From Rheinheimera mangrovi (GTDB lineage Bacteria; Pseudomonadota; Gammaproteobacteria; Enterobacterales; Alteromonadaceae): a DNA stretch of 64,000 bases. The stretch covers positions 2,959,501 to 3,023,500 of the forward strand of contig NZ_CP034683.1 of NCBI RefSeq assembly GCF_003990335.1. Direction: 5' to 3'. This document shows positions 36,247 to 46,570 of the stretch, one piece after another. Position numbers and translations under genes: made by a program. Each line of letters opens with the position of its first letter. Positions within the stretch are counted from its first letter, which is position 1. The notes under the pieces are model-generated. The model searched no databases. It had not been told where the DNA came from and saw only the letters and a list, made by a program, of their open reading frames with translations.

Positions 36247-39066
36247 TTAGCGACTAAACCTGTATTGGCTTTTGCCCTGCTGCTTGACCTGATACATCAG
36301 CTTGTCGGCAGACTTTAATAAAGCCGCAGCATCTGTACCATCATGCGGGTAAATAGCAATGCCGATACTGGCACCTACTGTCGCCTGACAAACCGACAAA
36401 GTCAGCGGTTCCTGCAAATAGAGTAAAATTTTCTCAGCCACTATAGCCGCATCATCTCTGTCGACCAGCCCTGTTAATAAAATAACAAACTCGTCGCCAC
36501 CAAAACGTGCCACAGTATCGGTTTTTCGTACACAATGACTTAGTAAAGCCGACAACTTCACTAGCATTTCATCCCCCAAATCGTGGCCGTATTGATCATT
36601 GACCTGTTTAAAGCCGTCTAAATCAATAAACATCAGCGCCAGCATTTCATTGTGACGGGCATGTTGATGCAACGCAGTTTGCAGTCGCTCAACCAACAAA
36701 CTGCGATTGGGTAGCTGCGTCAAGTCATCGTGGCCAGCCATGAAACGCATTTTTTCTTCAACTTTACGACGTAGCTCAACTTCACGACGTAATGAAAAAT
36801 TCCAGATCAGGAACCCTATTATGACCAGCAGTAATAAACCCGCAATTTGCAATACCAGCGTCACCACGCGACTTTGGTCCACCCCTTGTTTAATTTCAAG
36901 ATTTAACCATTTATCCTGTAAGCTTTTTCTGTCTGCATCACTGATAGTTTTAATGCCTTTATTTAGGATCACCAATAATTCGGGTAGATCTTTGTGGACT
37001 CCAAAATAAGAAGGATATACCGGTAAATCTGTTGGCAAATAAGCCCGCAAATTAACATAACGGGGGTCACGTACTGCGATTCCTGAAGCAACCACAGTAT
37101 CCAGTGCAAAGTCAGCCTTGCCCTCCACAACCATCTCCAGCCCTTCTTCTAAGCTATCGACTTCAATTACCTGATGTTGCGGGAAATCTTTTTTCAGCTG
37201 TTTGACAAATTGATACTCGCGCATAATGGCGATACGGTGAGAAGACATCTGAGCAACTTTTGCATCAAATTTTGCATCATGCTTCCCAAGCATAATCCAC
37301 TGCAAAGTCCAGTAATCCAGACTGAAGGCGCTGAAACTGCGTCGCTCTGGCAAGTCGGAAATATTCGCCACCATTTGCAACTTTCCAGCTTTATAGTCAG
37401 CCAACAACAGCTCCCAATCGTTGTATGGCTGAGGTACAAATTGCACTTCCAGTCGTTTATTCAGCAGTTTCAATACATCCGACGTTATGCCCTGGGCTTC
37501 GCCTTTTTCATCCACAAACTCTACCGGGCGCCAATTGCTCATGACGCCAACTCTAATTTGTTGATGCTGGTTTAGCCACTGTCGTTCTGCCACAGTTAAT
37601 GGCACTTTGTCACGGAATGTCTGGAAATAGCCGCCAGCCTCTTTGTCCAGCCAACGCTTTTCAATGGCCACCATTTCATCCAGGCTGATTTGCGCAAAAC
37701 CTCGCTGAATATTTTGGTACAGCTCTTTATCATCAATACGGATCAGAGAATACACAGCAGATTCATAACGAATGCCCGGAAACACTTTAAGACTATGCTG
37801 ACTGCTGCTCTGCCCCAGCCGATTGCGCACTATTACGTCAGAGGCTAAAAAACCTGTTAACTGTTTTTTTAATACGGCCTCAATCATTTGGTCAACAGTA
37901 TCAAAGACTTGTAGCCGGATATCAGGAAATTGCTGTTGAACCTGCGGACCAAAGCTGGATGTGTGCAATAAGCCAAGCGTGGCACCTTTTAGCTGTTGCG
38001 GATCGGTGAGGACAGATTGGCTATTATAAAATAACGAAGAATAGATATTGTACAAATGGTACGCTGGTTTTAAGCCAGTAAATTTTTCAGCGTTTTCCAC
38101 CTGAGCCATTTGCACATCAATACGACCTTTACGTAAATAAGCTAATGAATCTTCGGACTGATTAGGTACAAAGCTGATCGCTATACCGGTTTTCTCTGAC
38201 CATAACCGCCATAAATCAACAAAAATACCCTGTACATCTCCGATGCCGCTGACATGCATATAAGGCTGGTTGCCAATAGAAACCCCTATCAGTAAGGTAT
38301 TAGGATCGGTATCCACACTCAGCCACTTTCGTTCCAGTTGGTCTCGAAAACTCATATCAACAGCTTCTGCCAGCTGCTTTAAAGCCTGCAACAACTTCGG
38401 CTGATCCCGCCTGACGGCAAACGTGAGCTCTATTTTCCGGACCGGTACTTTTTTATACACCGGATAAAATGACATCAGTTCGCGGTAATTGCTGTAACGT
38501 GGAGGCAATCGGTCAAGACCAGTAAAAGCTTTTATTTCTCCCTTTAAGGCCGAGTCATACATCTTCGATACTGAATCATAGTGTTTTAACACCAAATCGG
38601 ATTGCTGCTTTGTCAGGCTATCAATATGAGTAGAACGCTCAACAACCCCCACCAGATGAGGCCTTAAATCAGCCAGATTATGCACTCCGACTAAATCGCG
38701 ATGCACAAACACATTGCTGAAGATATCCAGATAGCTCTGGCCTAATAAATACTGTTGTTCTCTATCTGCTGTCCGTCCTAACCCCCCATGCAAATCGATA
38801 GTCCCTGCATCCAGCATACTCAAGGTATCGGCCCAGTCTGCGGCAATAAATTCGACCTGTACGCCTCGTTGCCCAGCGACTTTGCGCCAGTAGTCCACCA
38901 CTAAACCTGCGGGTTTGCCCTGCTCGTCAATGAACATGTAAGGATAAGTGTCGCTGGATATACCGATTTTCAGCGATGCAGGAAGCGGACTGACGGCTAC
39001 AGAGTTTTGGGCCTGAGCAGTACAGCATGTAAATAACACAAACAACAGCAGCAGCTTTTTAATCAT
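36247..39066 (-). CDS. Diguanylate cyclase with three periplasmic solute-binding sensor domains
   Basis: A 939-residue membrane sensor that would make c-di-GMP on binding an amino-acid-like ligand. A signal peptide ends TAQA. Three SBP_bac_3 (PBPb) domains follow in tandem, at about residues 32-255 (KIGISSDTYPYMFIDEQGKP), 262-480 (LIGVSIGNQPYMHVSG) and 498-730 (IRVGVMSNWRPVEFVDEKGE). A single membrane span (LVLQIAGLLLLVIIGFLIW, about 745-765) leads to a GGDEF domain. The active motif GGDEF is intact (about 856-860) and an RxxD inhibitory site (RKTD) stands five residues before it. There is no EAL or PAS domain. The gene is alone between aspS and the divergent yecE gene. Confidence 0.93.
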   Translation of the reverse strand: MIKKLLLLFVLFTCCTAQAQNSVAVSPLPASLKIGISSDTYPYMFIDEQGKPAGLVVDYWRKVAGQRGVQVEFIAADWADTLSMLDAGTIDLHGGLGRTADREQQYLLGQSYLDIFSNVFVHRDLVGVHNLADLRPHLVGVVERSTHIDSLTKQQSDLVLKHYDSVSKMYDSALKGEIKAFTGLDRLPPRYSNYRELMSFYPVYKKVPVRKIELTFAVRRDQPKLLQALKQLAEAVDMSFRDQLERKWLSVDTDPNTLLIGVSIGNQPYMHVSGIGDVQGIFVDLWRLWSEKTGIAISFVPNQSEDSLAYLRKGRIDVQMAQVENAEKFTGLKPAYHLYNIYSSLFYNSQSVLTDPQQLKGATLGLLHTSSFGPQVQQQFPDIRLQVFDTVDQMIEAVLKKQLTGFLASDVIVRNRLGQSSSQHSLKVFPGIRYESAVYSLIRIDDKELYQNIQRGFAQISLDEMVAIEKRWLDKEAGGYFQTFRDKVPLTVAERQWLNQHQQIRVGVMSNWRPVEFVDEKGEAQGITSDVLKLLNKRLEVQFVPQPYNDWELLLADYKAGKLQMVANISDLPERRSFSAFSLDYWTLQWIMLGKHDAKFDAKVAQMSSHRIAIMREYQFVKQLKKDFPQHQVIEVDSLEEGLEMVVEGKADFALDTVVASGIAVRDPRYVNLRAYLPTDLPVYPSYFGVHKDLPELLVILNKGIKTISDADRKSLQDKWLNLEIKQGVDQSRVVTLVLQIAGLLLLVIIGFLIWNFSLRREVELRRKVEEKMRFMAGHDDLTQLPNRSLLVERLQTALHQHARHNEMLALMFIDLDGFKQVNDQYGHDLGDEMLVKLSALLSHCVRKTDTVARFGGDEFVILLTGLVDRDDAAIVAEKILLYLQEPLTLSVCQATVGASIGIAIYPHDGTDAAALLKSADKLMYQVKQQGKSQYRFSR

Positions 39067-39162
39067 GTTCAGGACAGTGATTTTTACCTTGGGTTAAGAT
39101 GTCGAATACAGCGATAATACGCAATTCATTTATATCAGCACTTTTTATAACGGAAATCGCAG

Positions 39163-40002
39163 ATGCTTTATCTTGGCTGCCCGGTCTGGGCTAACCCTCA
39201 GTGGAAAAACCTGATATTTAACAGCAAACTGCAACCGTCCGACTTTCTTGCTAACTATAGTAGGTATTTCAACTCTGTAGAGGGCAATACCAGTTTTTAT
39301 GCAGACCCATCGGCGCAAACTGTGACACGATGGGCCGAGCAAAGCAGCGAAAACTTTCTTTTTACCTTAAAAGTACCTAAGCGTTTAAGTCATCAGTTCC
39401 AGCAGTTTCAGGCGGAAGAATTGCAACTCTGGTTGAATTTGATCGCGCCTCTTACGAACAAACTCGCTTTGGTGCATTTGCAGCTGCCAGCCTTTTTTTC
39501 ACCACAAAATTTAAGCTGGCTGAAACAGATGCTCAGCAGTTTATGCTCATCTTTTGCTGTGGCCGTTGAAGTGCGTCATCCGGTATTTTTTGATAAAGCA
39601 GAGCATGAAATCACCCTAAACCGTTTATTACGTGACTTCGATGCCGAGCGGGTGATATTTGACAGCAGAGCATTATTTTCTGTGCCAGCCACTAATGCAG
39701 CTTTGCTGGATGCGCAGCGCAAAAAGCCTTACCTGCCTGTGCATGCGGTGGCGTTAACGAAGCAGCCAATGCTGCGTTTTGTAGGCACGGACGATATGGC
39801 GGTGAATCAGCATTATTATCAGCCCTGGCTGGGTAAAGTGCGGCAGTGGCTGGATGAAGGAAAAACTCCTTTTTGTTTTTTCCATAGCCCGGATAATTTA
39901 ACAGCGCCGGTTTTGGCGCGGCAGTTTGTAATGGATTTGGGTATAGAACACCCAATACTGGCGCCCTGGGCGCAGGATCAAACTCAGCTAAGCTTGCTTT
40001 GA
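39163..40002 (+). CDS. yecE: DUF72 family protein (YecE)
   Basis: A 279-residue TIM-barrel-like protein of the DUF72 family, function unknown. It begins [18 protein letters not shown] and has the family's [16 protein letters not shown] and [13 protein letters not shown] blocks, then VEVRHPVFF and [17 protein letters not shown]. In E. coli yecE also lies near aspS and cmoAB. cmoA follows closely on the same strand. Confidence 0.9.
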   Translation: MLYLGCPVWANPQWKNLIFNSKLQPSDFLANYSRYFNSVEGNTSFYADPSAQTVTRWAEQSSENFLFTLKVPKRLSHQFQQFQAEELQLWLNLIAPLTNKLALVHLQLPAFFSPQNLSWLKQMLSSLCSSFAVAVEVRHPVFFDKAEHEITLNRLLRDFDAERVIFDSRALFSVPATNAALLDAQRKKPYLPVHAVALTKQPMLRFVGTDDMAVNQHYYQPWLGKVRQWLDEGKTPFCFFHSPDNLTAPVLARQFVMDLGIEHPILAPWAQDQTQLSLL

Positions 40003-40066
40003 TTTCGTCTTGAAGTTGAAATACGTTAAACTATCCGCCAATTACAGGTATGAAGTTGTTCCACTG

Positions 40067-40807
40067 ATGCAAAAAGATCATATTTACGCCGACCCTCTGG
40101 GCCATATTCAGGATTTTTGTTTTGACTCCGCCGTGGTAGATGTCTTTCCGGACATGATTCAACGCTCTGTGCCTGGCTATCAAACTATCATTCAGACCAT
40201 AGGTAAACTGACCAGCCGTTTTCAGCAAGCTGACAGCAACTATTACGATTTGGGCTGCTCTTTGGGCGCCGCCAGTTTAGCCATGCGCCGCCAGATCACA
40301 GAACCTGGTTGTCAGTTGATTGGCGTCGATAACAGTGCCGCTATGGTCGAACGTTGCACCAGTCATTTACAGGCCTTTCGCTCTGACGTACCGGCTACTG
40401 TTCTACTAGCTGATATCCGCGATATTCCTATGGAAAACGCTGCGATGGTGGTCAGTAATTTCACCCTGCAGTTTTTAGCTAAAGAAGACAGAGCCCGCCT
40501 GATTGAGCGAATCTACAAAGCGCTCAAGCCTGGTGGTATTTTTGTATTGTCGGAAAAAATTATCGAAACTGATGAAACCACTCATGAGCTGTTGATTGAT
40601 TTGCACCATGATTTTAAGCGCTCCAATGGCTATAGCGAGCTGGAGATCAGTCAAAAACGCACAGCACTTGAAAATGTAATGCGCCCTGACAGCCTGGCCG
40701 AACATAAAGCTCGACTGTCCGCTGCAGGTTTTGAACATATCAGTTTATGGTTCCAGTGTTTTAACTTCTGCTCTATGGTGGCCATTAAAGCAGAGGCGCA
40801 GCGATGA
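40067..40807 (+). CDS. cmoA: Carboxy-S-adenosyl-L-methionine synthase CmoA
   Basis: Makes carboxy-SAM from SAM and prephenate for tRNA wobble modification. The 246-residue protein starts [40 protein letters not shown] (SAM site) and FTLQFL follow, with [19 protein letters not shown] and FQCFNF near the end, all as in E. coli CmoA. The ATG at 40067 is chosen by alignment; the frame is open to 40010. The last four bases overlap cmoB. Confidence 0.95.
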   Translation: MQKDHIYADPLGHIQDFCFDSAVVDVFPDMIQRSVPGYQTIIQTIGKLTSRFQQADSNYYDLGCSLGAASLAMRRQITEPGCQLIGVDNSAAMVERCTSHLQAFRSDVPATVLLADIRDIPMENAAMVVSNFTLQFLAKEDRARLIERIYKALKPGGIFVLSEKIIETDETTHELLIDLHHDFKRSNGYSELEISQKRTALENVMRPDSLAEHKARLSAAGFEHISLWFQCFNFCSMVAIKAEAQR

Positions 40808-41769
40808 GCCGTTTTCAGAGTTTTTATCAACAAATAGCAGGCAATAAACTACTGCACTGGCTGGAGACCCTGCCCTCTCAGCTGAAAAGCTGGGAACAAG
40901 AGGCTTTACATGGTGACTTTAAGCAGTGGCAAAAAGTACTGGATCACTTGCCTGTTGCAGCCAAAAGCTGTGTCGAACTAAAAACTAAAGTCGAATTTGG
41001 CCAGCCAGATGAGCTGAATGATGGCCAAAAACAACGCCTGGAATTCTTGTTACGCCAGTTAATGCCATGGCGCAAAGGCCCTTTTACAGTGCATGGGTTA
41101 AGCATAGATACAGAATGGCGCTCCGACTGGAAATGGGACCGAGTATTGCCTCATATCAGCCCACTTCAACACAGAACAGTGCTGGATGTCGGCTGTGGCA
41201 GTGGTTATCACTTGTGGCGCATGAAAGGCGAAGGAGCAGAGTTTGTTGTAGGCATAGACCCTTCACAGCTGTTTTATTGCCAATTTGAAGCTATTAAACA
41301 TTTTAATCCTGATCCTACAGTGCATTTATTGCCGGTCGGCATAGACGATATGCCGGCCCTAAAAGCTTTTGATACCGTTTTTTCAATGGGCGTGTTGTAT
41401 CACCGTCGCTCCCCCATCGACTTTTTAGCCCAATTAAAACAGCAACTGCGCCCTGGTGGCGAACTGGTACTGGAAACCTTAGTGATTGAAGGCGATGAGC
41501 AAGCCGTATTAGTGCCCACAGATCGCTACGCAAAAATGCGGAATGTCTGGTTTATCCCAAGCACTGCAGCTTTATTACTTTGGCTGCAGCGGGTTGGATT
41601 TAAAGACGCCAAAGTGGTGGATTTGTCGGTGACCAGTCTGGATGAACAACGCAAAACCAGCTGGATGGAAAACGAAAGTCTGATTGATTTTCTTGACCCA
41701 ACTGATCATAGTAAAACCATTGAAGGTTACCCGGCACCGCTTCGCGCTGTGATTGTAGCTCAGGTTTAA
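40804..41769 (+). CDS. cmoB: tRNA U34 carboxymethyltransferase CmoB
   Basis: Uses carboxy-SAM from CmoA to turn 5-hydroxyuridine-34 into cmo5U, widening codon reading. The 321-residue chain has [32 protein letters not shown], the SAM motif [13 protein letters not shown] and [12 protein letters not shown], matching CmoB. The ATGA overlap with cmoA shows co-translation. Confidence 0.97.
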   Translation: MSRFQSFYQQIAGNKLLHWLETLPSQLKSWEQEALHGDFKQWQKVLDHLPVAAKSCVELKTKVEFGQPDELNDGQKQRLEFLLRQLMPWRKGPFTVHGLSIDTEWRSDWKWDRVLPHISPLQHRTVLDVGCGSGYHLWRMKGEGAEFVVGIDPSQLFYCQFEAIKHFNPDPTVHLLPVGIDDMPALKAFDTVFSMGVLYHRRSPIDFLAQLKQQLRPGGELVLETLVIEGDEQAVLVPTDRYAKMRNVWFIPSTAALLLWLQRVGFKDAKVVDLSVTSLDEQRKTSWMENESLIDFLDPTDHSKTIEGYPAPLRAVIVAQV

Positions 41770-41784
41770 TCGAAAGGATTTTCA

Positions 41785-42675
41785 ATGCCATACCGCCCCA
41801 AGTCAACCATGGAACAATGGCGCATACTGCAAGCAGTTGTGGATGCAGGCGGGTATGCGCAAGCAGCCGATTTGCTGAATAAAAGTCAGTCTTCACTGAA
41901 TCATGCTGTCGCCAAATTGCAGTACCAGTTAGGTGTAGAACTGCTGGAAGTCAAAGGCCGTAAAGCCTTTTTAACTTCAGCTGGCGAAGTGATGTTACGC
42001 CGCTCGCGCTTGTTAACTCAACAAATTGAAGATCTGGAGCTGTTAGCTTCTAATATTAATGTAGGCTGGGAGCCTGAAATTCGCATCGCGGTTGAGCTGG
42101 TCTATCCAAAACAAATACTGTACCGCGCCCTGGCAAAATTTCATCCTGTATCCCGTGGCAGTCGTATTCAGATTATAGATACCGTGATCACGGGCTCTAC
42201 GGAAATGATACTGGAGCATAAAGCAGATTTAGTCATAGCCGCCTCTCCAAGCGTGCCTAAAGGCTATATAGGTGAACCTCTGACTGTGATTCAAATGATA
42301 CCGGTCGTAGGAAAAGACCACCAGTTGGCGCAGCAACCAGAATTGGATTTAAATGAACTAAGCCAATACTTACAAATTGTGATCCGAGATACCGCCAGCA
42401 AACCCAAAGATGTAGGCTGGTTGCGCGCCGAACAACGCTGGACAGTGAATAATTTTTTTGAAGCTGTAGATATTTTGAAAAACGGTATTGGTTTCTGCTG
42501 GTTACCTGAATTTCTGATCTGCGATTTAATACAAAATGGTACTTTGGCGCGACTTACAATAGCGCAAAGCTCAGCACGGGCCGTACCTTTAGCTTTGGTT
42601 ACACCTAAAGAAGAAACATTAGGGCCTGGCAGCCGTCAATTACGTGAGCTGCTGCTAGCCGAACATAAAGTTTAA
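41785..42675 (+). CDS. LysR-family transcriptional regulator
   Basis: A 296-residue LysR regulator. The N-terminal winged helix-turn-helix is at residues 8-65 (EQWRILQAVVDAGGYAQAAD then KSQSSLNHAVAKLQYQLGVE), followed by the substrate-binding-like effector domain (IRIAVELVYPKQIL onward). AAAGGATTTTCA precedes the ATG. It follows cmoB by 15 bases, so it may be co-transcribed. Its targets are unknown; the small gene downstream, 15 bases away, is one candidate. Confidence 0.9.
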   Translation: MPYRPKSTMEQWRILQAVVDAGGYAQAADLLNKSQSSLNHAVAKLQYQLGVELLEVKGRKAFLTSAGEVMLRRSRLLTQQIEDLELLASNINVGWEPEIRIAVELVYPKQILYRALAKFHPVSRGSRIQIIDTVITGSTEMILEHKADLVIAASPSVPKGYIGEPLTVIQMIPVVGKDHQLAQQPELDLNELSQYLQIVIRDTASKPKDVGWLRAEQRWTVNNFFEAVDILKNGIGFCWLPEFLICDLIQNGTLARLTIAQSSARAVPLALVTPKEETLGPGSRQLRELLLAEHKV

Positions 42676-42690
42676 TAGCCGGGGAATAGC

Positions 42691-43098
42691 ATGAACAAGC
42701 AAGAGTTAACTGAATTAATGAAAGTCACTGCGCAGGATGCAGTGGTGTACTCCGCTGAAGAACATCAGGTTTTGCTCGATTTCAGTCTGGATAGCCTGAC
42801 AAAAGTCGACGAGATCCTCAGTGAGCTGTATATACGCCAGCAAGAACAACGCCATGCCGACGAACTGCTGTTTACTTTGTCCAATGTGTTTGGCGCTTAT
42901 ACAGGTGAGGTTTTTATTCACCATGTAGGTGGTGAGTGGTATCACGATGAGTCCACTCCAGACGCGCCTTACATTTGTGTGCGTTACAACGGCAAAGAGT
43001 TTCCTTTTGCATCTCTGGTTTATCATCAGATTGCCAAAACACCAAGTGCCAGCTTACGTAATTATGTGGCTCAGGCCATGAGTAATGCGATGCAATAA
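42691..43098 (+). CDS. Conserved hypothetical protein downstream of a LysR regulator
   Basis: A 135-residue soluble protein with no signal or membrane segment. The middle reads FGAYTGEVFIHHVGGEWYHD and YICVRYNGKEFPFASLVYHQ, which looks like an alpha/beta domain, but I recognise no family. GGGGAATAGC precedes the ATG. It probably shares a transcript with the LysR gene. Confidence 0.72.
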   Translation: MNKQELTELMKVTAQDAVVYSAEEHQVLLDFSLDSLTKVDEILSELYIRQQEQRHADELLFTLSNVFGAYTGEVFIHHVGGEWYHDESTPDAPYICVRYNGKEFPFASLVYHQIAKTPSASLRNYVAQAMSNAMQ

Positions 43099-43160
43099 TA
43101 CTGCTTTGTAACAAGGCACAACTGAGCATTCAAAAATGCGAAGCAGTAAATCCTTTTGTC

Positions 43161-43197
43161 TGGCGGCGTTACAAGGTAAAATGCCGCCAATTTTTTT
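43161..43197 (+). terminator. Terminator-like hairpin overlapping a candidate purM promoter
   Basis: TGGCGGC (43161-43167) pairs with GCCGCCA (43183-43189) around a 15-base loop and is followed by AATTTTTTT. A TAAAAT box (43177-43182) with a TTTTGT box 17 bases before it lies within the same sequence. It could end upstream transcripts and start purM transcription, or act as an attenuator. Confidence 0.55.
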
Positions 43198-43230
43198 GGA
43201 CCTTCACTTTTTAGCCATTTGGGGATTGCC

Positions 43231-44274
43231 GTGAGCGAGCAAAAAACGTCGTTAAGTTACAAAGACGCTGGTGTGGATATAGATGCCGGTGAGGCCTTGG
43301 TTGACCGTATTAAAGGTGCGGTAAAACGCACGACCCGTAAAGAAGTAATGGGCGGTTTAGGCGGCTTTGGTGCTTTGTGTCAAATCCCTGCTGGCTATAA
43401 AGAGCCAGTACTGGTATCAGGCACTGACGGTGTGGGTACTAAACTGCGCTTGGCGATGGATTTAAAACGCCATGACAGCGTCGGTATCGACTTAGTAGCT
43501 ATGTGTGTCAATGACATTGTCGTTTCAGGTGCTGAACCTTTATTTTTTCTCGACTACTACGCGACAGGAAAGCTGGATGTAAATACCGCTGCTACTGTAG
43601 TTGAAGGTATAGCCAAAGGCTGTGAGCTGGCTGGCTGTGCTCTGGTCGGCGGTGAAACTGCTGAAATGCCAGGTATGTACCACGGCGAAGACTACGACAT
43701 CGCTGGTTTTAGCGTTGGTGTGGTTGAGAAGTCTGAAATTATTGATGGCAGCAAAGTAAAAGCCGGCGATCAATTAATTGCATTAGCGGCTTCAGGCCCT
43801 CATTCCAACGGCTTTTCGTTAATTCGTAAAGTACTGGAAGTCAGCGGTCAGGATCCTCAAACCCTGCTGGAAGGCAAAACTATTGCCGATCATCTGTTAG
43901 AGCCTACCCGTATTTATGTAAAAAACCTGCTGGCTTTAATTAAATCTATGCCGGTCCATGCCTTGTGTCATATCACTGGTGGCGGTTTCTGGGAAAATAT
44001 CCCACGGGTGCTGCCAGAAAACACTCAGGCAAACATCAAAGAGAGCAGCTGGCAGTGGCCTGCTATTTTCAGCTGGTTACAACAGCAAGGTAATGTAGAG
44101 CGTCACGAAATGTACCGCACCTTTAACTGTGGTGTTGGTATGATTGTGGTGGTTCCTGCAACTCACCTCGATGCGGCCTTAGCCCAGTTAAAAGCTGCTG
44201 GCGAAAATGCCTGGCATTTAGGTGAAATCAACCAGGTTGCCGCGGACGAACCTCAAGTTGTGATCCAAGGCTAA
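43231..44274 (+). CDS. purM: Phosphoribosylformylglycinamidine cyclo-ligase PurM
   Basis: AIR synthase, fifth step of purine synthesis. The chain of about 347 residues has [40 protein letters not shown] (ATP site), [14 protein letters not shown] and [16 protein letters not shown]. The GTG at 43231 is chosen because GGGGATT lies just before it and it gives the usual MSEQ-type start; an in-frame TTG at 43219 is less likely. purN follows after 8 bases. Confidence 0.97.
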   Translation: MSEQKTSLSYKDAGVDIDAGEALVDRIKGAVKRTTRKEVMGGLGGFGALCQIPAGYKEPVLVSGTDGVGTKLRLAMDLKRHDSVGIDLVAMCVNDIVVSGAEPLFFLDYYATGKLDVNTAATVVEGIAKGCELAGCALVGGETAEMPGMYHGEDYDIAGFSVGVVEKSEIIDGSKVKAGDQLIALAASGPHSNGFSLIRKVLEVSGQDPQTLLEGKTIADHLLEPTRIYVKNLLALIKSMPVHALCHITGGGFWENIPRVLPENTQANIKESSWQWPAIFSWLQQQGNVERHEMYRTFNCGVGMIVVVPATHLDAALAQLKAAGENAWHLGEINQVAADEPQVVIQG

Positions 44275-44282
44275 AACCATAC

Positions 44283-44933
44283 ATGAAATCTATTGTGGTA
44301 TTGATTTCAGGCAGCGGCTCCAATCTGCAGGCAATTTTAGATGCCTGCAGTGCTGGTTTTATCGACGGAAAAGTCACGGCTGTGCTGTCAAACAAAGCCA
44401 AAGCTTTTGGATTGGAGCGAGCCAAAAAAGCCGGAGCTAAAGCCTTAGTGCTGGAGCATAAAGGCTATGCCGACCGCGCAGCTTATGATCAAGATTTGAT
44501 CGCAACTATCGACCAGCATCAACCCGATTTGGTGGTACTTGCTGGTTTTATGCGTATTTTAACGCCTGAATTTGTCCAGCATTATCAGGGCCGTTTACTG
44601 AATATTCATCCTTCGTTATTACCCAAATATCAGGGGCTGAATACTCACCAGCGCGCTATTGATGCGGGTGATACAGAACACGGCTGTTCAGTGCATTTTG
44701 TCACTGCGGAGCTGGACGGTGGCCCGGTCATTTTGCAAGCCAAAGTGCCGGTATTCCCTGGTGATGACGCGGACACTGTCGCAGAACGTGTGCATGAGCA
44801 GGAACATCGTATTTATCCATTGGTTGTACGCTGGTTTTGCCAGAACCGTTTACAACAGCAGTCAGATAAGGCATTGTTAGACGGCCTTTTATTATCTGAC
44901 CATGGATATGCAAATGACCAGGATGATGAATAA
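44283..44933 (+). CDS. purN: Phosphoribosylglycinamide formyltransferase PurN
   Basis: Transfers a formyl group from 10-formyl-tetrahydrofolate to GAR, third step of purine synthesis. The 216-residue chain has VLISGSGSNLQAILDA, the catalytic block LNIHPSLLPKYQGLNTHQRA with the Asn and His, and the Asp in AELDGGPVI. It forms an operon with purM. Its end overlaps the DUF3108 gene. Confidence 0.97.
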   Translation: MKSIVVLISGSGSNLQAILDACSAGFIDGKVTAVLSNKAKAFGLERAKKAGAKALVLEHKGYADRAAYDQDLIATIDQHQPDLVVLAGFMRILTPEFVQHYQGRLLNIHPSLLPKYQGLNTHQRAIDAGDTEHGCSVHFVTAELDGGPVILQAKVPVFPGDDADTVAERVHEQEHRIYPLVVRWFCQNRLQQQSDKALLDGLLLSDHGYANDQDDE

Positions 44934-45651
44934 ATGGCGCCTTAGTGCGTCATTTTTTTTACTCTTTTCAAGCCTCTTATCAGCTGAAGAACCCACAGCT
45001 GCTCCTGCTGCTCAATTTTCAGCTTTTGAAGCCAGTTACAATGTACTGCGCTCAGGCAAAAAACATGGTGAAGCCAAACGTTATCTGAAAACCACAGAAC
45101 AAGGTTATGAACTGGGTTACAGCAGCGATATCAGTTGGCTGATATTTACCGATAAACGTTCAGAACAGTCCTTTTTTACCATTAAAGAGGGCCGCATTCA
45201 GCCCACTCGTTATGTCATGCAGCGCACTGGCTCGGGCCCAAACCGGTATTACGAGTTAAATCTGAACTGGGACAGCAAAGAGTTGCGGGTTGAGAAATCT
45301 AAAAAAATTAAAGCCATTCAGTGGAATGAACAATGGTTAGATCCGTTGAGTTATCACAACCAGTTGGCTTTGGATTTAAAAGCTGGTAAAACTGAATTTG
45401 TGTATCAGGTGCTAAACCGCCATGGTGACGAGCGCAAATACAGTTACAAAGTTGCGGGCGAGGAATGGTTATCCCTGCCCTACGGCAAAGTAAAAACTAT
45501 CCGGATTGAGCGCACTGGCACAGGCGCAGATAAAGAAGTCCTGGCTTGGGTAGCACCAGAGCTGGATTATTTATTGGTGCGTTTATGGCAGGCTGAGGAC
45601 AAAGTTGAGCAGTTTGATATTCAGCTGGCGACTTTCAAGCCTTCCAATTAA
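44914..45651 (+). CDS. Exported DUF3108 family protein
   Basis: A periplasmic protein of about 245 residues. A signal peptide (WRLSASFFLLFSSLLSAEE) is followed by the DUF3108 beta-rich domain: FEASYNVLRSGKKHGEAKRY, ISWLIFTDKRSEQSFF, LDPLSYHNQLALDLKAG and WVAPELDYLLVRLWQ. Function unknown in the family. It overlaps the end of purN, so it belongs to the purMN transcript. Several ATGs are possible (44902, 44908, 44914, 44923, 44926); all leave the signal peptide intact. Confidence 0.85.
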   Translation: MTRMMNKWRLSASFFLLFSSLLSAEEPTAAPAAQFSAFEASYNVLRSGKKHGEAKRYLKTTEQGYELGYSSDISWLIFTDKRSEQSFFTIKEGRIQPTRYVMQRTGSGPNRYYELNLNWDSKELRVEKSKKIKAIQWNEQWLDPLSYHNQLALDLKAGKTEFVYQVLNRHGDERKYSYKVAGEEWLSLPYGKVKTIRIERTGTGADKEVLAWVAPELDYLLVRLWQAEDKVEQFDIQLATFKPSN

Positions 45652-45671
45652 AGCTTTAGAACATCCATGAC

Positions 45672-45692
45672 AGAGCCGCTTATTGCGGCTCT
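45672..45692. terminator. Hairpin between convergent purMN-DUF3108 and yafJ
   Basis: AGAGCCGC and GCGGCTCT form an 8-bp stem with a TTATT loop. It overlaps the last codons of yafJ. No T tract on the plus strand, so strength is uncertain. Confidence 0.5.
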
Positions 45693-46444
45693 CCCGCTTT
45701 AAACAGTTGGGCCTGCCCACTTTCCATGACCTGCCATTGCTCGTTACAGGTTAGCGGTAAAGTGGCAATAATAGTCACCACATCTTTCTCAGTGGTTTCT
45801 TTTGAAAAATCTATGTCTACATCCATATCCGACAATAATGCCACACCAAAAGGTGCTCTTCTGGTGATCCAATGCAGTTTGGTGCTGCAATAGGCCAGCA
45901 GATAATCACCGTCAGACAGCAGCAAGTTAAACACGCCTAACTGCTGCAAGGCCGGACATAATGAAGCGAGGTAATCAAAGGCCTGTTTCATATCCGAAGG
46001 TGCAACCGGAAACTGTTGCTCAAGCTTATGAAGTAAATAACAAAAGGCATGCTCACTGTCGGTTTGCCCTACGACATGATGCTGCCCTACGTCTAAAGTT
46101 TCAAAACCGTGCAGTTGACCATTGTGGGCATAAGTCCAGTAGCGCCCCCATAAAGTGCGGGTAAAAGGATGAGTGTTTTCAAGCCCTACTCCACCACTGT
46201 TCGCCTGGCGGATATGCGCCACCACAGCGGTACTTTTAATAGGGTAATCACTAATAAGCCGTGCAATTTCCGACTGGTAACTCGGATCAGCATCTTTAAA
46301 GGTACTAACACCTTTTCCCTGATAAAAAGCTACACCCCAGCCATCTTTATGCGGACCAGTTTTGCCACCACGTTCTCTTAACCCTTTAAAACTAAAGCAG
46401 ATGTCGGTAGGCACATTGGCGGACATCCCTAATAACTCACACAT
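45680..46444 (-). CDS. yafJ: Class II glutamine amidotransferase YafJ
   Basis: A 254-residue Ntn-hydrolase of the GATase type 2 class. It begins MCELLGMSANVPTDI with Cys2 as the catalytic nucleophile, and has HKDGWGVAFYQGK, VAHIRQANSGGVGLENTHPF, YAHNGQLHGF and GQTDSEHAFCYLL. It has no synthase domain, so the acceptor of the ammonia is unknown; it may be a standalone glutaminase-like enzyme. Confidence 0.9.
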   Translation of the reverse strand: MCELLGMSANVPTDICFSFKGLRERGGKTGPHKDGWGVAFYQGKGVSTFKDADPSYQSEIARLISDYPIKSTAVVAHIRQANSGGVGLENTHPFTRTLWGRYWTYAHNGQLHGFETLDVGQHHVVGQTDSEHAFCYLLHKLEQQFPVAPSDMKQAFDYLASLCPALQQLGVFNLLLSDGDYLLAYCSTKLHWITRRAPFGVALLSDMDVDIDFSKETTEKDVVTIIATLPLTCNEQWQVMESGQAQLFKAGEPQ

Positions 46445-46570
46445 AGATCGGATAGCTTCCTATACTTGATAACGTGACGCACTGAAGCTGCAACAAAAGT
46501 TGACAGTAAACCAGAGTGCAAAGTAAGGAATTACTTGCATCTTTGCAACAGGCACACTACTCTAAGCTCA

